Below are positions 26,501 through 37,300 of a stretch of DNA of 64,000 bases, piece after piece. Every line of letters starts with the position of its first letter. Within the stretch, counting starts at the first letter, position 1. This DNA comes from Sutcliffiella tianshenii. GTDB taxonomy: Bacteria; Bacillota; Bacilli; Bacillales; Bacillaceae_I. Made by a program: the position numbers and the translations under genes. Below the pieces are notes generated by a model, which was not told where the DNA came from, did no database searches, and was given only the letters and a program-made list of their open reading frames with translations. The stretch is taken from the NCBI RefSeq assembly GCF_016908565.1, contig NZ_JAFBED010000001.1:62001-126000 (forward strand). The letters are read 5' to 3'.

Positions 26501-29500
26501 ATTTGTATCATGCGTCAGATCAGCAATGGTTGTCCCGCTATACTCGGAGAAATAGGACCATTGTTGATTTGCGTCACCCCTGTCAAGGATGCGGATGACA
26601 TCTCCGACTTCATAACCAGCAAATATCGGATGTTCCTGCAGTACAGTGTAATTTACATGTCCCGGTGAGAAGCCTTGGGTGACTGTCACTGGGTCTTGAT
26701 AAAAGTCACGTAAATCACGGATTGTTCCACTTGAGAATTGGCTTGTGAAAATCATACTTATTCCGAAGCTATCTGCTAAATCTACAAACTCTTTAAATTT
26801 AGCTTCAGGCATTCCCGAATAATGTCGATCATTAAAGATTACAAGCGCATATTCACTTAATTCTTCCATTAATTGATCTGTTTCGGTATTAACCCATGGT
26901 ATGGCTTCGTACCCTTGCTGCTCCAATACGGTTACGAACCTGCCAGCATTAAGGCTTGTTCCGACTACAGCAATCTTTTCGGAAATACTTAATGTGAAGT
27001 TTAACGTTTTCTCTTGATCAATTTCCACTTGAACAGGTACTACTTGAGGAGTATATCCGTTAGCAGTGACCCGCACCTGGTACTCTCCAGCTGGAGCTTG
27101 TAGTTCATAGTAACCATCCTTATCCGTTGTTGTCTGTAAAGGAGTTCCATCCAACTGGATTTTCGCGCCTTCCAGACCACTGTTCGTATCTTCTGCTTTT
27201 ACCTGCCCTTTAATGAGGCCAGCATTGTCAGATGTCAGTACGAATGTCTGTTCCTTGCTTTCTCCGCGCACCACATCCACGACAAACGTTTCCGATTCAT
27301 GTCCGAAAGCATCCACATTCAATGTGTACGTTCCTGTATCGAGCGCCAGGAAGAATGAACCATCCTGTTCCGTTTGGAATGTATATCCTGTTTCCTGTAC
27401 GGTAACGGTAGAGAAGACACTGCGGTCAAAATTGTTATTCACTTGACCATGTATTTCCCCGACTAACGGCTCTTTATTATCGAGGGCCCAAGTCAGAGCG
27501 TTATTTACGATACGCCCACGATTTTCATCCGGATCGCCGTTCTCAGTAAAGCCATACCCGAATGTCATGTTGGATAATAGGACTTCCACACTGTTCATTG
27601 TACGTCCACCATAAGCCACGAAACTTCCAAGTTCCCCTTGGCCAGGATGGGATACTGTCGCTACTGTTTTCCCAGTATATCCTTCAAATCCGTGATAATA
27701 TCTGCTTTCAAATTCGAATTGCCCATTTTCATCCGTTTTGACACCATCCAACAATGGGTGGTCCTCAATAACCTTTACAGTCGATGCCTTCTGTGAGGAC
27801 GGTGTACTGCCCATATGCTCTATAGCCGGATCTCCCAAATAATCTACAAGGAAACGAATACTTCCTCTTGGACCTCCATTACCAGTCCAAATGACAGGAG
27901 TTTCAGTCCGGTCTAATTCTTTTAAGAAGTCTAGGAATACCTGCTTTTCAGGATTTAAGTTATTGTTATAATCCGAATTAGCAAATATCAGATCATAATC
28001 AGCGATTTTGTCCAGGTCTGTATAATAGAGATCCTCTACTATATATCCTCTTGGAGTTAAATACTCCTTCAAATCAATAACTGAAGAAATCTGCCCGTCA
28101 ACAATGACTCCGATTGTTGGAGACGGCTTCATTTTACGCTCAAAAACGGTTGCTTCCTTCGCTTTGATTTCTACATCGAATTCTTGAAGGACATATCCTT
28201 CCTTTTTTACAACCAGAGAGTAGGTACCAGGCTCCAAATGCTCGATAGTAAAGGTTCCGCTGACATTTGTAGTCGCTTCTCTCGGTAAACCTTCTACCTC
28301 AATGTGGACACCCTGGATTCCTTCTAGTGTGTTTTCATCGAAGAATTTCCCTTCTAAAGAGCCGTTGTTCTCCTGTGAAGCCATTTCTACTGTAAACTGC
28401 TCTAAGTTTTCATCCAATGTCACAGACTTTATTTGAGTTTGATAACCGAATGATTCAATTTCCAATTCATAGGTACCGTCTAATGCTGCAATACTGAAGA
28501 AGCCTGTTTCAGGGTCTGTCCAAGAACCTAACCCTTCGCCCTTCACTTTGACATTTGCATAAACAGGGTTCCCTTCCTCATCCGTTACATACCCTTCAAT
28601 TGCATTGTATTCAACGTAAGCTGCCCACAATAAGGCTTTAACGAATATATCCTTTCCATTTTCCGTGTAATGCCTGTTGTCATGAGTAAAGGAAATACCA
28701 TGCCCACCCATGAGAAGTTCCATACTTGAAGCTGTTCTTGGTTTATATCCAATACCTAATCCATGAACATCTTCATGTGCTTCGTGTTTGATATAAGCTA
28801 AAGGATAGCCTGAATAGCCCTCAAAAGAAGCAACATCACTGCGGTTCGGTAAGAGGATGTCAACAAAATCCCCTGGCTTCAAGTCTCCAAAAATAGGATT
28901 CTCTTCAATTACTTCGTAACCTGCCGAGCTATTATAATCTCGATGCTGTGTACGTGATTCCGGATCCTTGAATCTGTTCACAAGATGATTCAATCCTGAT
29001 CCAGACCAATAATTATCACCGAAAATAACACTTACTTCATGCTTGTCTGCTTCTGCAAGGAATCCTTCCAATACTTCCAATGTGACACTGCTTGTGGATT
29101 GATCATTAAAGAATACGACATCCAAGTTAGGCAACTCGGATAAAATGTTACTGATAGACGAATAGTTTGTCGCTTCGATTCCATCCTCTGCCAGTAAATC
29201 TCTCAGGGATCCAAACGATCCATCCCCAATGATCCCTACTTCAGGTGAAGGGTAAATTTCAATATCCAACTGAATAGGTTCACCTGCAACACTTATCGTT
29301 TGTGTATAGGTTACATGGTCTCGCAGCACTATTTTCAGCGTATATGCCGCTTCATTCAAACCTGTTATTTCATAAGCACCATTGATGGAGCTTACTTCTT
29401 CTGCAACGAGGTTGTTTTCTTCGTCGTATAAGTTGATTTCAACATATGGTATTGCCTGACCAGTAATTTTATTCGTAACTTGTCCGGAAACTGTACCACT

Positions 29501-32500
29501 GTTAGATACTCCCATCGTTACATCTTTTATTACCGGCTCTCCATTTTTGAACTCGACTGTCGCTTCCTGCATGGCATATCCGGATCTTCGGAATTCAACC
29601 GTATATGTGCCTTCATCATGGAACAATTCAAAAGTACCATCGGTTGATTTTGTGGATACACCAGTTTCCACGACCTCTACGGTTACTTCCAATGGATTTC
29701 CTTCTGTATCGACAACAGAACCGGAAATTCCACCAAATTCAGCATCCATCACATAATTGATTCCGTTCAATAAGATTTGCTGTTGGGTAGGCAGCCAACC
29801 ATTGAATGGAGATACCCATGGAGAAGCTGCATGTGTCGAAAGAAGTAAATGTGCACTGTCTTCTGTAACGCCTTTATACGCTACACCCGACCCTACAAAT
29901 CCGATTCTCGTGCTTCCGACTGTTGCCAAGTGACGTCCGGAATACTGGTTAAACCAGGCAAAATCTCCGTTAGAGTGAATATCGTAATTGCTGTCTTTCT
30001 CCAAACCTGCCATTATTGGATGCTCTTCATCCACACGTAAGCGGATTGTTGCACTTTCGTAATCTGAGTTATATTGTGCCGGATCATTCCTGAACTCCCA
30101 TAGGTGTCTCAAACTTCCATAACTCATGCCCCAAGTATCGGCAAATACAATGCTGACTCCCTTTTCCTCTGCTGCGGAAACGAGTTCCTCGAATGCTTCT
30201 TCTGTAGGTCTTTCTCCAGAAGTAGTATAGGCACCATTCATGTACAGAATCTGATAGCTGCCAATTTCATCGATGACATCCCATCCACGCTCTTCAGCAG
30301 GGATGTTATTATTATTAAGGAATCGCACAATTTCTCCATTGTAGTCATCCAAAACGACAACATCCACAGGTGTCATTTCGAATGGTACAGCTGTGTTTTC
30401 CCCTCCCTTGACTGTTACTTGAATGACTTGTTCCACATATCCGGCCAAGGAGAATTGCACATCATACGTTCCTTCATATACTTCTGAAAAACTATATTTT
30501 CCGTCTTTATCTGAACTAGCTTCAAGTGGTGTGTCATTCACTTTAATGGATACACCCTCAAGAGGAAGTCCAGATCTCTTATCTTTAATGTCACCTGAAA
30601 ATGATCCAAGTGCTGCCGGGTCAAGCTTAAAGTCTTTTTGAATGTCATAGCCTGTGACAAATGTAACTTTTTCTACAATCTGCTTGAGTCCGTAATAAGC
30701 AACTTTTACATCATAGGTACCTGGCTGCATGTTTATCGCATAGTTTCCATTTTCATCTGCTTCAGTTGACTTTCCTGTTCCAACGATGGTTATTTTTGCT
30801 GGAACCCCTTCGCCGTCAGCATTAGTAACAGAACCGGATAACAAACCAGGCGCTTCAAAGCTCGATACACCTGTATGATCTGCTACAACTATCTGGCCAT
30901 CTGTAATTGCTACCCCTGCTGTACTAGTGTTTTTCAGATTATAGGTATGCACCTTTTCTCCTGAAAACACATCGAGCACTTGGAGATTGGAGGATAGATC
31001 TGTGACAAATAGATAGCCATTTCCAGAAACAGCTCCACTATTAACCGTCATACTGCCAATATCCGTTTCCCAAACAAGCTCACCGGAAGTTTTGTTAAAC
31101 GCCTTGATGACTGGTTTTACAGAAGAGCCGATGATGACAAGGTCATCATATACAATTGGAGCACCAGCCTGGGTATCACCTATATCTGCTGCACTCCACA
31201 ATTTATTACCTGTGGCAGCATCAAAGGCATTTAATGTACCTGATTGATTATTGAAGTTTACACTTACTGCATAAACGACCCCATCCACATAAACCGGACT
31301 CGATGCGAACCCTTCTTTTTCCAAAGTTACTTTCCACTGCTCAGAACCATCTGCAAGGGAAAGGGCAGTTAAATCCTTAGATTCATACGTTCCGACATAT
31401 AACAACCCTTCACCTATGGCACCGCCGAAGAACGATCCATCACCTATAGCTTTTTCCCATACCTTCTCACCAGTTTCCGCATCAAGGGCAACTGTTTTTG
31501 CGTCTGCTTCCATGTAAGAAGTGATGTATAGGATCCCATCATGATAAATCGGTGCTTCATAAATTGCAGGAAAATCAACTTTAGCTGTCCATTTTGTCAT
31601 ACCTGATTCTAAATCAATGGCATAAATCTTACTATCCGAACCACCTGCCACATAAACGATGCCGTCGACAACTGTCGGAGTGGAACGGTTTGTATTACCA
31701 GTCCTGATGGACCATAATTCTTCCCCGGTGCGCTGGTCCACAACCTCCACATATCCGCGGTCGGTGGTAAATACTACTTTACCTTCCGCAATAACAGGTG
31801 AACTGAATAATACTTGTCCACTTGATTCATAAAACCAGGAAGGCACTAATTTCTCTGCATCGACTTCCGCCGAGGTCACCGCGTTCCTTGAGAAATTATT
31901 TTTGGAAGTAGCCCAATCATCCAGTGCGGTGATCTTCGTGGAAGCTACCTCAAAATTAACCGTTGTATTTTCATTTACGGTAATTGTTTCTGATTTTTGC
32001 TTTATCCCTTGACCGTTCACTACGATCGTATATTCATTCTCCGGGACACTTTCAATCAGAAACTTTCCTTCTGAGTTTGTCCTTACTGTTTCCAGAGGCG
32101 TATCCAATACGCGAACATAAGCATAAGGGACAGGTTCACCATCTGTATTTTTGACGGTTCCCTCTACGTTGAATCTTTCTGCCTTTTCCAGTGCCCATGC
32201 TTTATCCAGCACCTCGCCTTTTTTCACTTCCACGGTTTCTGTTATCGCATGGAACCCAAAGGAATCGACTTCCACTTCATGCGTGCCTTCGCGAACCTTG
32301 AAGCTGAATTGGCCATCCTCTTTTACTTTTATGCGCAAGTCTTCTTCTGGCATGAAGATCTCACCTGCAATCGGATTGCCATCTTTATCTTTCAGGGTCC
32401 CTCGGATTTCTCCCGCATACGCTGCTTCTGTCACAGCCTGGTACACGTTGACAATTCCATGGCCAAAATTATCATTTGGGAGCGTACCCATATGACTTTC

Positions 32501-34027
32501 TGTCCGTGCTGTCCTTTCCAGAAGATCAGCAACTTCATCAATGGTCAAGTCAGGCTGGCTTTGCAAGATAAGTGCAATCGCTCCAGTAACATGAGGAGCT
32601 GCCATGGATGTTCCACTTATTGTGTTATAGCCTCCACCTGGCCATGCTGAATATATTTGGTGACCCGGAGCTGTCACCTCAGGCTTAATGTATCGCACTT
32701 GTTCTCCATTTTCATTTGGCCAGGAAACTGGACCTCTACTTGAGAATGAAGCAATCTGATCATTTATATCGGATGCCCCGATCGCAAAAGCTTCGGGAAA
32801 GCTTCCCGGAGATCCTATCGTTTGAGCGCCTGGCCCTTCATTTCCTGCAGAAAAAAGAGGGAATATTCCAGCTGCGACCCATGCACGTACCCCTTCTAAA
32901 AATTCAGTCCGATAAGTATCGGCACTTCCCCAAGAATTATTTACCACATCAGGCGCTTTACTTGGATCACCACCAGGAGCTAAAAACCATTCGAATGCTT
33001 GGTGAATGGCGGATGCAGTTGTCCCGCCTGAATCGTTGAAGATCTTGGCAGCTATCCACTCAGCACCCGGGGCGACCCCGATCGGTTCACCTGCTCCACC
33101 ACCAACTGCAGACCCGGCAACATGCGTTCCATGGCCATGGCCATCTTTCGGGGAAGAGTATTCAGAGCCTGATAAATCAATCCAGGAATATTGATGGTTT
33201 CCATCACGGCCACGGTAGTTATGCTGGAGCGCTTCATGCTCTCCCTCAACACCAGTATCCATGATACCAACCACAACACCTTCACCCTGGAGTTTATATT
33301 CCCCCCATACTTTTGGAGCAAATATTTTTTCCAATCCCCACTCCGGAAGTCGTGGAGGGGAATCTTCCATTAAAACTTCGGGAACCTGAAACTCTCTATC
33401 CAAGGTTATCCGCTTCACGTCTTCTCTTTGGGCAATGGTCTCCAATGCCTCTTTATTCATGGTGGCGGAGAGTCCGTTGATGACCCAGAACGATTGGATA
33501 TTACTTACCATCTTCTTACTCTCTAAATCTTGCATTTGCTGCAATAGCTTACTTTGAGAAACTTTGGCAACACCTTTTAACTCATCAATGACCGTACCTA
33601 CGCGATCCGTTTTATTATCAAGCGCAGAAACAGTAGTCGATAATTCCTTCATATCAACAGATTCCTTTAAACGGATAATGACATTGACCGTTCCCTCAGA
33701 ATCTAGTTCATTGATAATATCTGTTTCTACTTTCCCTTCCATTACAAAATCATCTTCATCATATTCAGGTTCAGAAGATAGGTTAATTCCATCTAACAAG
33801 CTTGGAATCCCATTTTTTGAAACTTCACCATTAGTTTCTTCAGTATTATTAAGAACGCTTTTCTCTCTTTCCTTTTCTAATTGCTTTTCTTGTTCGACAG
33901 TCAACCTGTTGGATTCATTAGGAATTTCTGCTCCTACGATGTTCGGTAATAATAAACTGGAAATAAGCAGAAAAATCATGAAAAGTGAAATAGATTTCCG
34001 TTTTTTCTTCGAGTAATATGTACTCAA
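23510..34027 (-). CDS. Giant secreted subtilisin-like protease with modular repeats and cell-wall-binding tail
   Basis: About 3505 residues. I start it at TTG 34027, nine bases after GGGGGT. This gives a clean signal peptide (basic SKKKRK, then a hydrophobic core). The frame is open to a GTG at 34090. After an inhibitor-like propeptide comes an S8 domain with Asp (IMDTG, ~256), His (GHGTHVAG, ~298) and Ser (SGTSMAAPH, ~473). A PQQ/beta-propeller section (~730-1040) follows, with repeated GTxxG and AIDLESG strands. Five modules then start near 1222, 1597, 1970, 2352 and 2732, each a GATase-like alpha/beta domain plus carboxypeptidase-regulatory-like beta-sandwiches. Ig-like domains (~2960-3200) and three cell-wall-binding-2 repeats (~3214-3505) end the protein. 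The wall-binding tail resembles that of the next protease. Likely a wall-bound processing protease. Confidence 0.9.
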   Translation of the reverse strand: MSTYYSKKKRKSISLFMIFLLISSLLLPNIVGAEIPNESNRLTVEQEKQLEKEREKSVLNNTEETNGEVSKNGIPSLLDGINLSSEPEYDEDDFVMEGKVETDIINELDSEGTVNVIIRLKESVDMKELSTTVSALDNKTDRVGTVIDELKGVAKVSQSKLLQQMQDLESKKMVSNIQSFWVINGLSATMNKEALETIAQREDVKRITLDREFQVPEVLMEDSPPRLPEWGLEKIFAPKVWGEYKLQGEGVVVGIMDTGVEGEHEALQHNYRGRDGNHQYSWIDLSGSEYSSPKDGHGHGTHVAGSAVGGGAGEPIGVAPGAEWIAAKIFNDSGGTTASAIHQAFEWFLAPGGDPSKAPDVVNNSWGSADTYRTEFLEGVRAWVAAGIFPLFSAGNEGPGAQTIGSPGSFPEAFAIGASDINDQIASFSSRGPVSWPNENGEQVRYIKPEVTAPGHQIYSAWPGGGYNTISGTSMAAPHVTGAIALILQSQPDLTIDEVADLLERTARTESHMGTLPNDNFGHGIVNVYQAVTEAAYAGEIRGTLKDKDGNPIAGEIFMPEEDLRIKVKEDGQFSFKVREGTHEVEVDSFGFHAITETVEVKKGEVLDKAWALEKAERFNVEGTVKNTDGEPVPYAYVRVLDTPLETVRTNSEGKFLIESVPENEYTIVVNGQGIKQKSETITVNENTTVNFEVASTKITALDDWATSKNNFSRNAVTSAEVDAEKLVPSWFYESSGQVLFSSPVIAEGKVVFTTDRGYVEVVDQRTGEELWSIRTGNTNRSTPTVVDGIVYVAGGSDSKIYAIDLESGMTKWTAKVDFPAIYEAPIYHDGILYITSYMEADAKTVALDAETGEKVWEKAIGDGSFFGGAIGEGLLYVGTYESKDLTALSLADGSEQWKVTLEKEGFASSPVYVDGVVYAVSVNFNNQSGTLNAFDAATGNKLWSAADIGDTQAGAPIVYDDLVIIGSSVKPVIKAFNKTSGELVWETDIGSMTVNSGAVSGNGYLFVTDLSSNLQVLDVFSGEKVHTYNLKNTSTAGVAITDGQIVVADHTGVSSFEAPGLLSGSVTNADGEGVPAKITIVGTGKSTEADENGNYAINMQPGTYDVKVAYYGLKQIVEKVTFVTGYDIQKDFKLDPAALGSFSGDIKDKRSGLPLEGVSIKVNDTPLEASSDKDGKYSFSEVYEGTYDVQFSLAGYVEQVIQVTVKGGENTAVPFEMTPVDVVVLDDYNGEIVRFLNNNNIPAEERGWDVIDEIGSYQILYMNGAYTTSGERPTEEAFEELVSAAEEKGVSIVFADTWGMSYGSLRHLWEFRNDPAQYNSDYESATIRLRVDEEHPIMAGLEKDSNYDIHSNGDFAWFNQYSGRHLATVGSTRIGFVGSGVAYKGVTEDSAHLLLSTHAASPWVSPFNGWLPTQQQILLNGINYVMDAEFGGISGSVVDTEGNPLEVTVEVVETGVSTKSTDGTFELFHDEGTYTVEFRRSGYAMQEATVEFKNGEPVIKDVTMGVSNSGTVSGQVTNKITGQAIPYVEINLYDEENNLVAEEVSSINGAYEITGLNEAAYTLKIVLRDHVTYTQTISVAGEPIQLDIEIYPSPEVGIIGDGSFGSLRDLLAEDGIEATNYSSISNILSELPNLDVVFFNDQSTSSVTLEVLEGFLAEADKHEVSVIFGDNYWSGSGLNHLVNRFKDPESRTQHRDYNSSAGYEVIEENPIFGDLKPGDFVDILLPNRSDVASFEGYSGYPLAYIKHEAHEDVHGLGIGYKPRTASSMELLMGGHGISFTHDNRHYTENGKDIFVKALLWAAYVEYNAIEGYVTDEEGNPVYANVKVKGEGLGSWTDPETGFFSIAALDGTYELEIESFGYQTQIKSVTLDENLEQFTVEMASQENNGSLEGKFFDENTLEGIQGVHIEVEGLPREATTNVSGTFTIEHLEPGTYSLVVKKEGYVLQEFDVEIKAKEATVFERKMKPSPTIGVIVDGQISSVIDLKEYLTPRGYIVEDLYYTDLDKIADYDLIFANSDYNNNLNPEKQVFLDFLKELDRTETPVIWTGNGGPRGSIRFLVDYLGDPAIEHMGSTPSSQKASTVKVIEDHPLLDGVKTDENGQFEFESRYYHGFEGYTGKTVATVSHPGQGELGSFVAYGGRTMNSVEVLLSNMTFGYGFTENGDPDENRGRIVNNALTWALDNKEPLVGEIHGQVNNNFDRSVFSTVTVQETGYTFQTEQDGSFFLALDTGTYTLNVDAFGHESETFVVDVVRGESKEQTFVLTSDNAGLIKGQVKAEDTNSGLEGAKIQLDGTPLQTTTDKDGYYELQAPAGEYQVRVTANGYTPQVVPVQVEIDQEKTLNFTLSISEKIAVVGTSLNAGRFVTVLEQQGYEAIPWVNTETDQLMEELSEYALVIFNDRHYSGMPEAKFKEFVDLADSFGISMIFTSQFSSGTIRDLRDFYQDPVTVTQGFSPGHVNYTVLQEHPIFAGYEVGDVIRILDRGDANQQWSYFSEYSGTTIADLTHDTNGTIGGGVAYKFRTANNVHILLSSIHAGAYGNPETLWTDDTTRIFTNAVDWAIAASLGEITGTVKDKEGNPIPGATVSIESQGLSTETNGEGQYRLGVGVGSHEVKVQIPGFVPQTGTAVIEELGQAVELNFEMEKTDRMSVTGKVTDTEGNGLEGAKVTLTEKTGLYEETVETNEAGAYQFDELLAGEYEIKIEVNGYQTVTQEIVIEDGENVELNIKLSDFNIAVLGDIQTSITDFLEESGLAAQKREWDIVDDVYNYEVIIVNTNTGTEEQLQKLIDESNKNETSLVFVDTWGVDGSIQLLEKAFGSPVRAEHGYNEGAVYVDVQKDHEIFTGLDEEKIKIHSEKSPYATFENYEGITLANLIVDEEDKGATIAYDFQSKNHMHLLLSTYAVNNMISPKQGWTEQGKQLYLQAIEWARDGVQELPAAPVADEEEIISTDGKVTLTGTGEYRSTVAILHGEEVLATVLPEKDGSFSVEIQDLEDGSYELVLKANNFAGEVTADKKVTVIVDTEGPQLEVTSPVDNMVTGKEVVDVNGTATDANLGRILVNGEEVAVDENGAFSTRIVLEEGTHTVKVEALDSVGNVTTVERTVTVNLSSPVITELTPSSDLYVKPGDKVEVSFRSESEGGTASYSIKLPAQITTQSSSSNEMEEVEPGVYKGTWTVPTNVDLQGAIIEVELTDVAGNKVVQEAAGKLFISQEQLERISGPTRYQTAVETSRNGWTTSDTVVLARGDDYADALAGVPLAHKLGAPILLTRSDQLPGETMEEITRLSAGRVIILGGGSAVSHDISSQLENEGLEVTRIAGSDRYHTAALISEQVAPNGADTVVIANGKNFPDALSVASFAAREGLPILLTSAESLSGYTKDAIDALGASESIVVGGYAMIPEEIADQLPSASRLRGRDRYETNIEVAKAFGVSSKHMYVATGKGFADALTGAVLASKNNSSILLVGDDVPGVVSSYMTEQGVKQVTIFGGQSAVSAAIAASLEKIIE

Positions 34028-34325
34028 GTCTTTCGCACCCCCATTTTTTTCTAAAAGAAGACTAGACTCCTGCATCCCCCTTTCCATCACTCAGCTAAAC
34101 TAAAACAGTTAATCTCTTATGAGCTCTTAGTTGATTGAAAGGAAGAATGATGACAAATCAGGATGTAGAAACAACTCTTCATTTGTAGAAAAACTTTACA
34201 TGGTGAATGCTATAAGGAATAACATACTCATCTCAACTTGTTATTTCGACAACAGAAAAGAATATCCTATTAAAAGTTTACTAAATATTTAAATTATTTA
34301 ATAAATGGTAAATTTGGATTATAAA

Positions 34326-34360
34326 AGGAAAAAGCGTACTCCATCTTTAGGAGCACGCTT
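34326..34360 (-). terminator. Rho-independent terminator of the bacillopeptidase-like gene
   Basis: AAGCGTACTCC (34332-34342) pairs with GGAGCACGCTT (34350-34360) with one mismatch, followed by T-rich sequence on the minus strand. The rest of the 340-bp gap 34028-34366 is AT-rich with no further clear signal. Confidence 0.8.
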
Positions 34361-34366
34361 CTACTT

Positions 34367-37300
34367 TTATCTAACTATATTCCTCAATTCTTCCACTACT
34401 TCTTTCGAAACTGCAGCTTCTCCACCAAAGATAGTGAAGCGACTAATTTCATTCTCTTTTATATACTCTTTCGTTAATGAAGGTACATTTTCGTTTACCA
34501 GTATCACTCCGCTATCATTCTTTGCCGCCAAGGCTGCACCCGTTAAAGCGTCTGCAAACTGTTTACCAGTCGCCACAAAGAAATGATTTCCCCCAACGTT
34601 AAAATGTTCAAATACTTTAATATTTGTTTCATATCGATCGCGGCCTCTCACTCTTATAGCGTTTGGCAACATATTTTTAACTTTATCCGAAACGGCCGCT
34701 GTTCCACCAATTACTACTGTATCAGCAACTTTATATTTCTCCATAACCTTCCTTGTCGCAGCAGGCAATTCATCTGTACGCGTTAACAGTATCGGTGTGC
34801 CTTCTTTAGCTGCAAAGGAAGCTACGGAGAGAGCGTCCGGGAAGTTATCACCGCTTACCACCACCGCTTTTTTATTGTTTGATTCTAGATGTTCTGCTAT
34901 TAAAGCAGCAGTATCATACCTGGTTGGCCCTGAAATTCTATCCACCACGATCCCCATTTCCTCTAACTCTTCTGCAATACTTTCGTCGAGAGCTGACATC
35001 CCTCCTAAAATTATTACTCGTTCCGCTCTTAAACGTTCTATTTCTTCCTTAGCAGCCGGAACTAAGCTATCGGTTTCCGTTAATAATATAGGTGCTCCAA
35101 GCTTATGGGCTAAAGGTATACCAGCTAGTGCATCAGCGTAGAAATCACCTCTGGCCAAAAGGATAACATCCGCCGACTCAAATCCTTCTTTACTAATTTC
35201 CACGGCTGTTTCATACCTGGTTTTACCTCTTAGCCTTTCCACTCTCTTATGATTCAGGTGAAGTGAACCTTCAGCTGTAACACTGGTTCTATTCCCGGCA
35301 GGATCATCATGTTTTATGAAAAATGCAGCATTGGTGAAGGTTGCATCAACCGGAATCAACCAATTCACCTCATATACATAAGGCTCCACTTCCTCCAAGT
35401 CCAGCTCCCCGAGAACATTATTCGTTTCATCTTTAATGACCAAATAGGCAGTTCCGCCTCTTGTGTCACTTGTAATCGAAATCATTACGCTATCTCCTGG
35501 ATACTTATAAATGTCTTCCGAAGGCCTTGTTACACTTATTACAGGTGCAACTGTATCCAAGTGTACTTCAATTGACCCCACCTCATCATTTCGAGCTAAA
35601 TCCCTTGCTTCCACAACAATTTCGTTCAATCCTTCATTCAATTGCACTTCATGATTAAAGCTGCCATTTTCATTCACTGTTACCTCTTCACCTTGAATAA
35701 ACACTTTATCAAGGTAGGTATCGGTTACAGAACCGGTTACAGTAATGTTCTGTTCATTTGTTGACAATCCACTTTTTGGTGAATCAATAGATATGGTTGG
35801 CTTTGTCACGTCTTTAATTATTGTTAAAGTGTTAGAATGGGAAGATTCCACCTCACCATTCGTTAACGTCGCGGTAATTTTATTTTCCCCTTCATTAACC
35901 GGCACTTCCAATTCAAACGATTGATCAACTGCTTCTGTCGTTCCTACCAAGGCGTCATTATTATAAATATTCACCACTCCATCTTCTTCAACAGAACCAG
36001 AAATGGCATACGTATCTTCATTGACAAACACGTTTTCGGAATCTCCATTGATTGTAGGTGCATTTAAAACATAATACAGGTGGGAACGGATCATGAAATT
36101 CCCATCTGATAAACCTAACTTCGAAAACACACCGGTGTTATCCATTTGATAAGAACGATCTGCCGAAGGTGAACTTTCATCGACTCCTACTCCCGGGACA
36201 TTTGGAAAATCACCTGTTTGAAGAACGACTACAAAATAATCCTTGTCAGTCTGATATTCGAATTCGCTTAAATCAACGAAATTCCATTGACCCCTTTCAC
36301 CAGCGACCGTTTTCGGGGCAATCACCCTTTTTCCTGGATTCCCGTCTTCATTACTTTCATGCACTGCAACGGAGAATTCATTACCTCCGGGCATTGGCCA
36401 GTTCGCCTCCCATAAGTAAACGCTGATCCCCGCTAATTCTGCTAATTTCTCTGGTGTCATCCTTGTAGCAAATCCATACCCTGCACTATAGTAAGCCTTC
36501 GCATTTTCTGCCGATCCATCATCATAGGAAATAGCGACCCCTGGGAATGGCGTCATTTCCACCGGCACAATGGAACTTTCCCCTCCACTTACTTCCACAG
36601 TGAGACTCTTATGCTGGTAATTCGGTAGGGATAAACTTAATGTATAGTTACCTTCCAAAACTTCCTCGAAAGTATAATTTCCATTTTCATCAGTCTCTGC
36701 AACAGGTAGCCTGCCATCCTCCATAACTTTCACTTTGACACCTTGTATCGGTTCCTGTGTCCTCACATCTTTTACATTCAGTGAAATTTCCCCTCTAGGT
36801 ATCTCAGCCAATAGGAAGCTCTTCTCGATTACCTCTTCATCCTGCAGAACAAAATCCTCCTCTTGCTTGTAATAACCATAAGACTCTACCCTTAGCGTGT
36901 AGGTTTCTCCATCAGGTGTAGGTCGATGCAGAATATGATAGGACCCATCCTCCAAACTCGTTTTGACGGTTCTTCCGGTTTCTACAACGGTGACATATGC
37001 TTCAACCGGCAAACCACTCTGATCAGTAGTGACGGCCCTTTGTTGTTCCGCCTTTTGGGTTGCTTGGAATTCGTCTTTATCTACAGTTATTTTTGTATCG
37101 GACAGCACTGTTGCTTCAACAACCGTATTACTTGTGATGGACAGCTCATCAATATACCACCCTGCATGATTGATCTTATCATCAGAAGTGAATAGTAGAG
37201 CTACAAACACTTGATTTTCAGAGCCGGCAAAGCTATTTAGATTTACCGCCATTTCTTCCCATGTTCGTTCCCTTCCAGTAAATGTTGCTGCTTCATGCCA

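Noticed and set aside
34028-34090. Upstream GTG start (34090) for the giant subtilisin
   Set aside because: The extension has no usable ribosome site and would put 21 residues before the signal peptide. The TTG at 34027 follows GGGGGT.
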